Part shown: positions 51,031-58,617 of the stretch, piece by piece
How the letters are laid out: each line of letters begins with the position of its first letter
Numbering within the stretch: the first letter of the stretch is position 1
From: an uncultured Flavobacteriaceae bacterium
GTDB lineage: Bacteria > Bacteroidota > Bacteroidia > Flavobacteriales > Flavobacteriaceae
Assembly (NCBI GenBank): GCA_937944485.1
Contig: CALDYU010000003.1
Coordinates: 62,001 to 126,000 of the forward strand
Direction of reading: 5' to 3'
Length of the DNA: 64,000 nucleotides
Notes under the pieces: generated by a model
The model's input: the letters and a program-made list of their open reading frames with translations, nothing else
Told to the model about the DNA's origin: nothing
The model's database searches: none
Position numbers and translations under genes: made by a program

Positions 51031-51460
51031 ATGCGTTATGAGATAATCACAGTAGCTACAATAACAACTGCGTTGCAAAATCAGGTAAGCCAATTGTACG
51101 AACAATTAAACGCGGTCAACATTCAAAGACCATTGGCTGAAGTTCTGGCTTCAAAAAATAATGTCATTATGGTAAGTTGTTGCAAAGACAATGTACTGGT
51201 AGGAATGGCATGTATAGCTACCTATAAAGTAATTTCTGGGTATAGAGGAATTATCGAAGATGTAATTGTTGATGCCAGTCATCGTGGTAAAGGCATCGGC
51301 AAAAAACTCATGCAACAACTCTTGAAGGAAGCAAAAAAAACAGGGTTTAGATGAAGTTTTACTATTTACAGGGCATCATCGTGCTTCCGCAATTGCTTTG
51401 TATACCAAGTTAGGTTTTCAAAAAAAAGAGAGTGGTCTTTATAACCTTAAAATCAGTTAA
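51031..51460 (+). pseudogene. GNAT N-acetyltransferase interrupted by a frameshift in an A8 run
   Basis: Frame 1 encodes 107 aa ending just after IEDVIVDASHRGKGIGKKLMQ, the acetyl-CoA-binding R-x-x-G-x-G motif (about 85-90). It then stops because of an A8 tract at 51333-51340. In the +1 frame the domain continues as GLDEVLLFTGHHRASAIALYTKLGF...LKIS and stops at 51460, making about 142 aa in total. Seven A residues would restore one frame. This is either a true mutation, a sequencing error, or a slippery site. The restored stop overlaps the convergent XRE gene stop by TTAA, which supports the reconstructed end. Confidence 0.8.
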
Positions 51461-52221
51461 CTCGCTTGCTGCTTGTTAAACTGTCGCTTCAAATCTTCCA
51501 TTGATTCTTGCAGTTGTTTTAGAAGTCCGGTTTCAGTAGTTGCATCAACTCCGAAAGTAATTTTACTACTTACTTCCCAAATTTCTTGAATTTGAAATGG
51601 TTTGATCTCGTATGGCGGATAGGTTTCATTTAAAGAAACTAAGGTGACATTATTAGAGTTTGGTTTGCGAATTACCTTTTTAACCAGAACGGCATCTTCT
51701 AAAACTACTACATACATTTTATTCGCACTTACCTGATCGATATGTTCGGTAGCTTTTGCTAATACCCACTCCCCAGGCTTTAAATTAGGCAGCATACTAT
51801 CTCCTTCTACCTGAAAACCTCTATATGTGGCATTTCTAAACTCTGGCAAGGGCAAATCAAATGCTGGCAATTCTTTATACCACGACGTATCTTGAATATT
51901 TTGAGGATAGCCTGCGGCAGCCTTAGCATTCACCAAAACCATATTTTCTTGATCGGAAGAATCAACGGTAACTACCTTCGGAATGACACTTGTATTCGAA
52001 GTTGCTAAGTGCTTATTTTCACTTTCACCAAATAACCATAACGGATTTACTTTAAATTGTTTGAATAATTCAACCACCACTTTACCAGAAAGTTTGGTGC
52101 GACCTCGTTCTATATCAGCAGTAGTACTTGAAATACCTAATAATTTAGCAAACTCAGCTTGCGTATACCCCAAATCTCTTCGGATTTCTATAAAACGTTT
52201 TAAAGTGATTTCATTTTCCAT
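51457..52221 (-). CDS. XRE-HTH regulator with S24/LexA-like peptidase domain
   Basis: A 254 aa protein. An N-terminal helix-turn-helix (about 8-62: YTQAEFAKLLGISSTTADIERGRT) is joined to an S24 peptidase domain. The domain has a putative autocleavage site Ala103-Gly104 (AKAAAGYP), nucleophile Ser142 in VEGDSMLPNL and general-base Lys181 in AVLVKKV, as in LexA and CI. It is likely a self-cleaving repressor responsive to DNA damage, or a non-cleaving relative. It faces a small ORF and a DUF4130 gene across a region with three operator-like palindromes, so auto-repression and control of those genes are inferred. Confidence 0.88.
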   Translation of the reverse strand: MENEITLKRFIEIRRDLGYTQAEFAKLLGISSTTADIERGRTKLSGKVVVELFKQFKVNPLWLFGESENKHLATSNTSVIPKVVTVDSSDQENMVLVNAKAAAGYPQNIQDTSWYKELPAFDLPLPEFRNATYRGFQVEGDSMLPNLKPGEWVLAKATEHIDQVSANKMYVVVLEDAVLVKKVIRKPNSNNVTLVSLNETYPPYEIKPFQIQEIWEVSSKITFGVDATTETGLLKQLQESMEDLKRQFNKQQAS

Positions 52222-52514
52222 ACTTAAATTTTAAAAACATTCTTGAGAAATCAAGAATCACATCATTAATTGAATATTACGATGCTCAATAAAGCCAAAT
52301 GCAATAAATCAAATGAGTTAAACTCCTTCAAAGATACGTTTTTTGGATTATTTCCAAAATTTTTTATGGAATATTTCCATTATTAGGAATTATTCCATAT
52401 TTTTGGACATATTACAAAATGACATGCAGTATTGATAGTGTTAAAATTTATGGCATGCCATTTGAATATAACACATGAAAAGAAAAACATTTAGAATAAT
52501 TAAAACCTTTGGTC
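52222..52514. promoter_or_regulatory. Divergent regulatory region with operator-like palindromes
   Basis: It contains ATTCTTGA-gaaa-TCAAGAAT (52239-52258). Three related sites follow: GGATTATTTCC (52345-52355, extended to TTTTGGA/TCCAAAA arms), GGAATATTTCC (52368-52378, within ATGGAA/TTCCAT) and GGAATTATTCC (52386-52396). ATGGCATGCCAT lies at 52450-52461. The three GGA-N5-TCC sites are the likely operators of the XRE/S24 protein. Confidence 0.6.
52345..52396. promoter_or_regulatory. Three GGA-N5-TCC operator-like sites
   Basis: Three 11-bp near-palindromes lie 23 and 18 bp apart (start to start), in an AT-rich context between divergent genes. Spacing of about two helical turns suits cooperative dimer binding of a LexA/CI-like repressor. 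Confidence 0.6.
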
Positions 52515-52691
52515 ATGGATTATTTAAATAGAACACCTGAAAATTTGAGCCCTAGCATCTACAACTTTAAAGAACGTAGTAGGAGAATCATTCTAAACTT
52601 AGGATATGATTATATCAGACTAAAACGAAATCTCAAAAAAGATTTAAATCGTTTAAAATATCGTTTACCTAATATCATGTTTAATAATTAA
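52515..52691 (+). CDS. Small basic protein of unknown function
   Basis: A 58 aa ORF (ATG 52515; GTG 52509 also in frame) rich in Arg and Lys (FKERSRRIILNLGYDYIRLKRNLKKDLNRLKYRL), probably helical. It lies 5 bp before the DUF4130 gene and behind the operator-like sites, so it would be the first gene of the regulated operon. No family recognised; a chance ORF is possible. Confidence 0.5.
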   Translation: MDYLNRTPENLSPSIYNFKERSRRIILNLGYDYIRLKRNLKKDLNRLKYRLPNIMFNN

Positions 52692-52696
52692 ATACT

Positions 52697-53299
52697 ATGA
52701 AAAGCTCAAAAATTATCAGCTACGATGGAAGTTTTAATGGTTTTCTAACCGTATTGTATACAGTTTTTGATAAGCGCTGGAATGTTTCCGAAATTGTAAA
52801 ACAAGGTGTCAAACAAGATGAGTTGTTTAGCAACAATGAACATATTCAAACCGATACCGAGTTAGCGAAAAAAGTTTGGTTCGGATTAGAACGCAAAAGT
52901 AAAGCAGCTACCAAAATTATTTATTTTTCATTTTTAAGTGAACAAAAAGAAATAGCATATGACTTGTTTCAATACGTTCGTCATATCTTAAATAAAGCTG
53001 ATGAATCAACTTCAATAGAACCGCTTCTTGAGAAACTCAACGATGTTGTTGCCAAAGTTGAAAAAGAAAAGCGCAGAATGGAAGTATTTGCTAATTTTCA
53101 ACTATCAGAAAGCCAAACCTCAAAGGCACTATTAAAACCAAAATATGATATATTACCCCTTATATCAAGACATCTACGACTTGCGCAAAGAGATAAAAAC
53201 TGGGAAGTATACGATACAAAGCGCAATTATGGTATCAGCTATACTTCTGGTAAATTAGAAATTTCTTCCGAGAACTTCAATGTGAGGCAGGCAGTTTAA
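52697..53299 (+). CDS. DUF4130 / TIGR03915-family DNA-repair-associated protein, C-terminally short
   Basis: A 200 aa protein starting SKIISYDGSFNGFLTVLYTVFDKR, the TIGR03915 N-terminus, and reaching LISRHLRLAQRDKNWEVYDTKRNYGISY. Family members of about 250 aa continue with a basic segment ending in a RxWKYL-like motif, which is missing. The protein stops at VRQAV. Usually a radical-SAM partner (TIGR03916) or a uracil-glycosylase domain is adjacent; neither is present here. It probably belongs to the XRE/S24 regulon. Function in DNA repair is inferred from the family name only. Confidence 0.78.
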   Translation: MKSSKIISYDGSFNGFLTVLYTVFDKRWNVSEIVKQGVKQDELFSNNEHIQTDTELAKKVWFGLERKSKAATKIIYFSFLSEQKEIAYDLFQYVRHILNKADESTSIEPLLEKLNDVVAKVEKEKRRMEVFANFQLSESQTSKALLKPKYDILPLISRHLRLAQRDKNWEVYDTKRNYGISYTSGKLEISSENFNVRQAV

Positions 53300-53393
53300 T
53301 AACTTCGCCTTCCTTTTATTAGAAAAAGATTAGATCTAAAGTGTAACTTATAGTACTTTTCAAATACTAATTCAGAAACAATACTAATATATT

Positions 53394-54254
53394 ATGAAAA
53401 AAGCACTTTCCATTTTAGTAATCACCTTGTTAAGTAATATTTCTGTTCAAGCACAAGGGCTTGAAAATGCATTACTCTGGGAGATCTCTGGCAACGATTT
53501 ACAAGAATCTTCGTATCTCTATGGCACCATACATGCTACATGTAACGCCGTTATAAATGACAGTATTAAAAATGCCTTGGATAAAACATCGCAATTAGTT
53601 TTGGAACTTGATATGGATGACCCAGGTATGCAAGCAGCTATGATGAGTAATATTGCCATGAAGGATAATCAAAATCTTAAAGACTTGCTTACAGAAGAAG
53701 AATATACGTCTTTAGACAAATTTCTGCGAGAACAATTTGGTGCTCCAATTGCTACTTTTTCCACTTTTAAACCATTCTTCTTATCGTCGATGCTCATAAC
53801 CAAATATCTCGATTGCCCCATACAGTCATATGAAGGAGCTTTAATGAAAATAGTGCAAGATCAAAAAGAGGAAGTTTTGGGCTTAGAGACTGTTGAGGAA
53901 CAATTAAATCTTTTTGAAAATATTCCCTATAAGGACCAACTTAAAGATTTAATGACCTCTATTGAAGATAATCTTGCCGAGGATAAAGAAAAGTTTAAGA
54001 CGATGATGACACTTTATAACAATGCCGATTTAGCAAGTATTCAGGAAATGACAGAATCCGATGATTCCATTCTTATAACGAAATACAAAGACATAATATT
54101 GACCAATAGAAATAAAAAATGGATTTCTAAAATGATAGCATTTTCTAAAGAACAACCCACATTTTTTGGTGTAGGCGCCGCCCACTTGATAGGAGAAGAT
54201 GGTGTTATCAAATTACTTAGAAATGAAGGTTACACCGTTACAGCCGTAAAGTAA
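53394..54254 (+). CDS. TraB/GumN family protein
   Basis: A 286 aa exported protein (signal peptide about 1-20, ending VQAQ). The family motifs are SSYLYGTIHA (about 39-48) and the C-terminal FGVGAAHLIGEDGVIKLLRNEGY, with conserved His and Glu that may bind metal. TraB/TIKI relatives are proposed proteases. There is no clear operon partner. It would act in the periplasm. Confidence 0.88.
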   Translation: MKKALSILVITLLSNISVQAQGLENALLWEISGNDLQESSYLYGTIHATCNAVINDSIKNALDKTSQLVLELDMDDPGMQAAMMSNIAMKDNQNLKDLLTEEEYTSLDKFLREQFGAPIATFSTFKPFFLSSMLITKYLDCPIQSYEGALMKIVQDQKEEVLGLETVEEQLNLFENIPYKDQLKDLMTSIEDNLAEDKEKFKTMMTLYNNADLASIQEMTESDDSILITKYKDIILTNRNKKWISKMIAFSKEQPTFFGVGAAHLIGEDGVIKLLRNEGYTVTAVK

Positions 54255-54339
54255 ATCTGTAAAGAACAAAAGACTCTTTAAAATTGCTTTCGATAGTATG
54301 CAGGTTTTTCATTTTAGATGAAAAGCACATCCAAAATTT

Positions 54340-54867
54340 TTATTTTGAACGCTCACCTACAAATTGATCACTCTTATTTTTAAAAAGTACATTAAAGGTA
54401 GTTAGACTGCCATAAATACGTGTAATGTATTGTTGTAAATCAATCTTGTCTTGATCTTCTAAGGTTTTACTCGAATTTATCTTTTGTTCCATTACGCGAA
54501 TACGATCACGAACCATTACAATTTTATGAAAGAAGGTCGCAATCGGAATTTCTTTGTCTGAAAGATTGGTATCTTTTGGGGATAGAATTAATTGACCACC
54601 TTTCCATTTATCAGCAATTGCGGTAATAGAGCTAGCATCACTCCAACGCCTTAATATCGTAACTAAAGATTGTTCAACTTCTGAAAAACTGACGGTATCT
54701 ACTTCACCTTCAACAGCGTCTAAAACTTCAAAATCAGCGTCAATGTCTATGGTTTCTAATCCATTTTCAATAAATGTAACCCAATAATGTTTTGACGTAA
54801 CGTTGGTAACTACACCTTTTCCAAATTCACTATGGTTTATACGTGAACCTATTCCTAATAATTGCAT
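54340..54867 (-). CDS. Conserved hypothetical cytoplasmic protein
   Basis: A 175 aa protein beginning MQLLGIGSRINHSEFGKGVVTNVTSKHYWVTFIENGLETI, a small SH3-like or CarD-like beta domain (about 1-55). A helical part (about 65-170) follows, including ITRIYGSLTTFNVLF. I do not recognise a named family. ATG 54867 follows a TATTTTTG promoter at 54892-54899 on the minus strand; the in-frame TTG at 54894 would overlap that box. It is divergent from uvrA, which may imply shared regulation but no more. Confidence 0.7.
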   Translation of the reverse strand: MQLLGIGSRINHSEFGKGVVTNVTSKHYWVTFIENGLETIDIDADFEVLDAVEGEVDTVSFSEVEQSLVTILRRWSDASSITAIADKWKGGQLILSPKDTNLSDKEIPIATFFHKIVMVRDRIRVMEQKINSSKTLEDQDKIDLQQYITRIYGSLTTFNVLFKNKSDQFVGERSK

Positions 54868-54891
54868 TAATAATATTTTTTTATTGAAATT

Positions 54892-54899
54892 CAAAAATA
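54892..54899 (-). promoter_or_regulatory. -7 box (TATTTTTG) of the hypothetical gene
   Basis: An exact TAnnTTTG match on the minus strand, 24 nt before the ATG at 54867. Confidence 0.55.
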
Positions 54900-54962
54900 G
54901 AATTCAGGACTTAAATAACAAAAAGGAAGTGGCGTACGCCCATTTTTTCGTTGTCAAAATCG

Positions 54963-54970
54963 TATTTTTG
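54963..54970 (+). promoter_or_regulatory. -7 box (TATTTTTG) of uvrA
   Basis: An exact TAnnTTTG match, 17 nt before ATG 54988. It is one of a divergent pair with the box at 54892-54899. Confidence 0.6.
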
Positions 54971-54987
54971 CAGCTTTGCCAAAGTCA

Positions 54988-57822
54988 ATGATAGCATACA
55001 ACGAAAATATTGAAGTTAAAGGAGCTCGTGTTCATAATCTAAAGAACATTGATGTAACTATTCCGCGAGAAAAATTGGTTGTTATAACAGGGCTTTCTGG
55101 TAGTGGTAAATCTTCCTTAGCTTTTGATACTATTTATGCTGAAGGGCAACGAAGATATATTGAAACTTTCTCCGCATACGCACGCCAATTTTTAGGAGGA
55201 TTAGAGCGGCCCGATGTCGATAAAATCGACGGACTTTCTCCTGTAATTGCCATTGAACAAAAAACCACTTCGAAATCACCACGATCTACTGTAGGTACGA
55301 TTACTGAAATTTATGATTTCTTACGCCTCCTATATGCTAGGGCGGGTGATGCTTACAGTTACAATACTGGTGAAAAAATGGTCAGTTATAGCGATGAGCA
55401 AATAAAACAACTCATCAAAAAAAACTATAACGAGAAGAAAATTAATGTACTGGCGCCTATCATAAAATCTCGTAAGGGGCATTATCGTGAACTTTTCGAA
55501 CAAATAGCGAAGCAAGGTTTTGTCAAAGTGCGGGTCGATGGTGAAATTCTTGATATTACCAAGGGAATGAAAGTTGATCGGTACAAAACCCATGATATCG
55601 AAATCATTATTGATCGCTTAAAAGTTGTGGCATCAGAAGCCATTGATAAGCGCCTTGCTGAATCTATCAACACCGCCATGTATAGTGGCGATAATGTTTT
55701 AATGATATTGGAAGAGGGGAATGAAGTGCCGAGGTACTTTAGTAGAGATTTAATGTGCCCGACAACCGGTATATCTTATCCAAGTCCAGAACCCAATACC
55801 TTTTCGTTTAATTCACCAAAAGGCATGTGTCCTCATTGCAACGGTCTCGGACATGTATTCGAGGTCAATGAATTAAAAATATTTCCAGATAAGAAATTAT
55901 CAATAAAATCAGGAGGCATTGCTCCCTTAGGTCCATATAAAAAGTCATGGGCATTTAAGCAAATAGAAACTATTGCTCAGCGCTATAAATTTGAAATCAC
56001 TGATCCGATTTCAAAAATTCCCAAAGAAGCCCTTCAAGTATTGTTGCACGGCGGTGAAGAAAGTTTTGAAGTAGACTCCAAAACATTGGGTGTTAAAAGA
56101 AGCTATAAGATTGATTATGAGGGTATTTCGAATTTTATCAAAAACCAATTTGACGAAGCTGGTTCAACTGCTATAAAAAGATGGGCTAAGGAATATATGG
56201 ATCGTGTTATCTGCCCTACGTGTTCAGGGTCGCGGCTTCGAAAAGAATCACTCAATTTCAAAATTAAAGAAAAGAACATAGCCGAACTAGCCCATTTAGA
56301 CATTGCGGAATTGGCAGGTTTTTTTAATGATTTACAACAGCGTTTAACTGGTAATCAACTAGTAATTGCTGAAGAAGTTATAAAGGAAATTAAAACTAGA
56401 ATCAGGTTTCTATTAGACGTAGGTTTAGATTATTTATCATTAAACAGAAGTTCAAAATCGCTCTCAGGAGGAGAGGCGCAGCGCATTCGATTGGCTACTC
56501 AAATTGGTTCGCAATTGGTGGGTGTGCTTTACATTTTAGATGAACCCAGTATTGGATTGCATCAACGGGATAATGATCGTTTAATAAAATCGCTAGAATC
56601 GCTTCGCGATATCGGAAATTCTGTCATTGTAGTAGAACACGATCGCGATATGATTGAGCGGGCAGATCATGTAATTGATATTGGCCCAAAGGCAGGCAGA
56701 CATGGTGGTGAAATTATTTCTGAAGGTTTACCCAAGAACTTGGTAAAAGAAGATACCCTAACAGCAGCTTATATTACAGGAAAGAAAGAAATTCCTATTC
56801 CTAAAAAAAGAAGAAAAGGGAATGGTAAAAAAATCATTCTTTCTGGTTGCACGGGTAACAATCTAAAAAATGTAACTATTGAACTTCCGCTTGGCCAGAT
56901 GATCGGTGTAACAGGAGTTTCGGGCAGTGGTAAATCGACTCTAATTAACGAGACGCTCTACCCGATTATGAATGCACATTACTTCAATGGTGTAAAAAAA
57001 CCCATGCCCTACAAAAAAATTAAGGGCTTAGAACATATTGACAAAGTAATTGATATTAATCAAAGCCCGATTGGTCGCACCCCAAGGTCAAACCCTGCTA
57101 CTTATACCGGGGTATTTAGTGAAATACGTGCGCTTTTCACGAAAACGCCTGAGGCTGCAATTCGTGGTTATAAACCTGGGCGCTTTAGTTTTAATGTTAA
57201 AGGTGGAAGATGCGAAACCTGCCAAGGTGGTGGTCTTCGTATCATTGAAATGAACTTCTTGCCTGATGTTTATGTGGAATGTGAAACCTGTAATGGCAAA
57301 CGCTTTAATCGTGAGACTTTAGAAATTCGATATAAAGGAAAATCCATTTCCGATGTCTTGGAAATGACTATAAATGAAGCAGTTGCTTTTTTTGAATTGA
57401 TTCCAAAAATACATCGTAAGTTAAAAACTATTCAAGATGTGGGCTTGGGCTATATCTCTTTAGGTCAGCAGTCTACTACGCTATCCGGAGGCGAGGCGCA
57501 GCGCATTAAGCTTGCAACAGAATTATCGAAACGAGATACCGGTAATACCTTTTATATTCTAGATGAACCAACGACAGGCTTGCATTTTGAAGACATTAGA
57601 GTACTAATGAATGTTTTGAACCGTTTGGTAGACAAAGGAAATACCATTTTGGTTATTGAACATAATTTAGATGTCATCAAAATGGTCGATTATATTATTG
57701 ATATTGGCTATGAAGGAGGTCGCGCTGGAGGTAACATTGTTGCAAAAGGTTCACCAGAGGAAATTATTAAAGATAAAAACAGTTATACGGCAAAGTTTTT
57801 GAGTAAAGAATTACGGCGATAA
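54988..57822 (+). CDS. uvrA: Excinuclease ABC subunit A
   Basis: A 944 aa damage-recognition ATPase of nucleotide-excision repair. It has two ABC modules: Walker [13 protein letters not shown] near residue 30 and [12 protein letters not shown] near 640, with signature LSGGEAQRI in both halves. Zinc-finger motifs include [19 protein letters not shown] and [10 protein letters not shown]...CETCNGKRF. Length is normal. ATG 54988 is preferred over TTG 54976. The gene has its own promoter; no LexA-type box was recognised. Confidence 0.98.
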   Translation: MIAYNENIEVKGARVHNLKNIDVTIPREKLVVITGLSGSGKSSLAFDTIYAEGQRRYIETFSAYARQFLGGLERPDVDKIDGLSPVIAIEQKTTSKSPRSTVGTITEIYDFLRLLYARAGDAYSYNTGEKMVSYSDEQIKQLIKKNYNEKKINVLAPIIKSRKGHYRELFEQIAKQGFVKVRVDGEILDITKGMKVDRYKTHDIEIIIDRLKVVASEAIDKRLAESINTAMYSGDNVLMILEEGNEVPRYFSRDLMCPTTGISYPSPEPNTFSFNSPKGMCPHCNGLGHVFEVNELKIFPDKKLSIKSGGIAPLGPYKKSWAFKQIETIAQRYKFEITDPISKIPKEALQVLLHGGEESFEVDSKTLGVKRSYKIDYEGISNFIKNQFDEAGSTAIKRWAKEYMDRVICPTCSGSRLRKESLNFKIKEKNIAELAHLDIAELAGFFNDLQQRLTGNQLVIAEEVIKEIKTRIRFLLDVGLDYLSLNRSSKSLSGGEAQRIRLATQIGSQLVGVLYILDEPSIGLHQRDNDRLIKSLESLRDIGNSVIVVEHDRDMIERADHVIDIGPKAGRHGGEIISEGLPKNLVKEDTLTAAYITGKKEIPIPKKRRKGNGKKIILSGCTGNNLKNVTIELPLGQMIGVTGVSGSGKSTLINETLYPIMNAHYFNGVKKPMPYKKIKGLEHIDKVIDINQSPIGRTPRSNPATYTGVFSEIRALFTKTPEAAIRGYKPGRFSFNVKGGRCETCQGGGLRIIEMNFLPDVYVECETCNGKRFNRETLEIRYKGKSISDVLEMTINEAVAFFELIPKIHRKLKTIQDVGLGYISLGQQSTTLSGGEAQRIKLATELSKRDTGNTFYILDEPTTGLHFEDIRVLMNVLNRLVDKGNTILVIEHNLDVIKMVDYIIDIGYEGGRAGGNIVAKGSPEEIIKDKNSYTAKFLSKELRR

Positions 57823-57912
57823 GCCAACTCTTTAAAATAGTAGTTCGTGTCTCAAAAATGTGTCAAATTAATTAACATACTGCATATGCAGGAATAAAGA
57901 AAAAGAATTATT

Positions 57913-58599
57913 ATGCGAAAGGAACAGCATCATAAAGGTTGGAATGAAATAAAAACAAATGACTCTTGGGCTTTGTTCAAAATCATGGGGGAATTTGTAA
58001 ATGGTTTTGAACGTATGAGTCTAATCGGTCCATGTGTTTCCATCTTTGGTTCGGCAAGAACTAAAGAAAATGAAACATACTATAAACTGGCTGTAAGTAT
58101 TGCTCAGAGCATTGCAGATGCAGGCTATGGTGTAATTACTGGTGGTGGACCGGGAATCATGGAGGCGGGAAATAAAGGCGCCCATTTAGCCGGCGGCACT
58201 TCTGTTGGACTAAATATCGATCTCCCATTCGAGCAGCATGACAATCCTTTTATCGATTCCGATAAGAGTTTAGATTTTGATTATTTTTTCGTTAGAAAAG
58301 TAATGTTTGTTAAGTACTCGCAGGGTTTTGTAGTAATGCCCGGAGGCTTTGGCACTCTTGACGAATTGTTTGAAGCGATTACCTTAATTCAAACGAGCAA
58401 GATTGAAAAATTTCCCATTATTCTGGTAGGCACAGATTTTTGGAGCGGCTTATTAGATTGGATTAAAAATACCATGTTAACAGCAGGAAATATAAGTCCT
58501 GAAGACCTTGATCTTATACATGTAGTTGATACCGAAGAAGAGGTAGTTGCAATAATAGATGCCTTTTACAAAGGAAAATCGTTGAGCCCCAATTTCTAA
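57913..58599 (+). CDS. LOG-family nucleotide 5'-monophosphate phosphoribohydrolase
   Basis: A 228 aa Rossmann-type protein with the two LOG motifs GGGPGIMEAGNKGA (about 78-91) and MPGGFGTLDELFEA (about 142-155), which bind the nucleotide and cleave its N-glycosidic bond. Plant and actinobacterial homologues release cytokinins; the bacterial role is often nucleotide turnover. The perfect palindrome CTGCATATGCAG lies 22 bp upstream of the ATG. It is followed 18 bp later by the M1-like gene. Confidence 0.92.
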   Translation: MRKEQHHKGWNEIKTNDSWALFKIMGEFVNGFERMSLIGPCVSIFGSARTKENETYYKLAVSIAQSIADAGYGVITGGGPGIMEAGNKGAHLAGGTSVGLNIDLPFEQHDNPFIDSDKSLDFDYFFVRKVMFVKYSQGFVVMPGGFGTLDELFEAITLIQTSKIEKFPIILVGTDFWSGLLDWIKNTMLTAGNISPEDLDLIHVVDTEEEVVAIIDAFYKGKSLSPNF

Positions 58600-58617
58600 T
58601 ATTATAAATTAAAATAA

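Noticed and set aside
50938..51105. N-terminal extension of the channel protein
   Set aside because: It lacks a signal sequence and overlaps the divergent GNAT gene; the internal ATG at 50937 begins a proper signal peptide.
51031..51460. Programmed -1 ribosomal frameshift on the A8 run of the GNAT gene
   Set aside because: A -1 shift leads to TAG within four codons; the complete domain needs +1 or loss of one A.
55330..55679. Minus-strand ORFs within uvrA
   Set aside because: Shadows of a strongly conserved coding frame.
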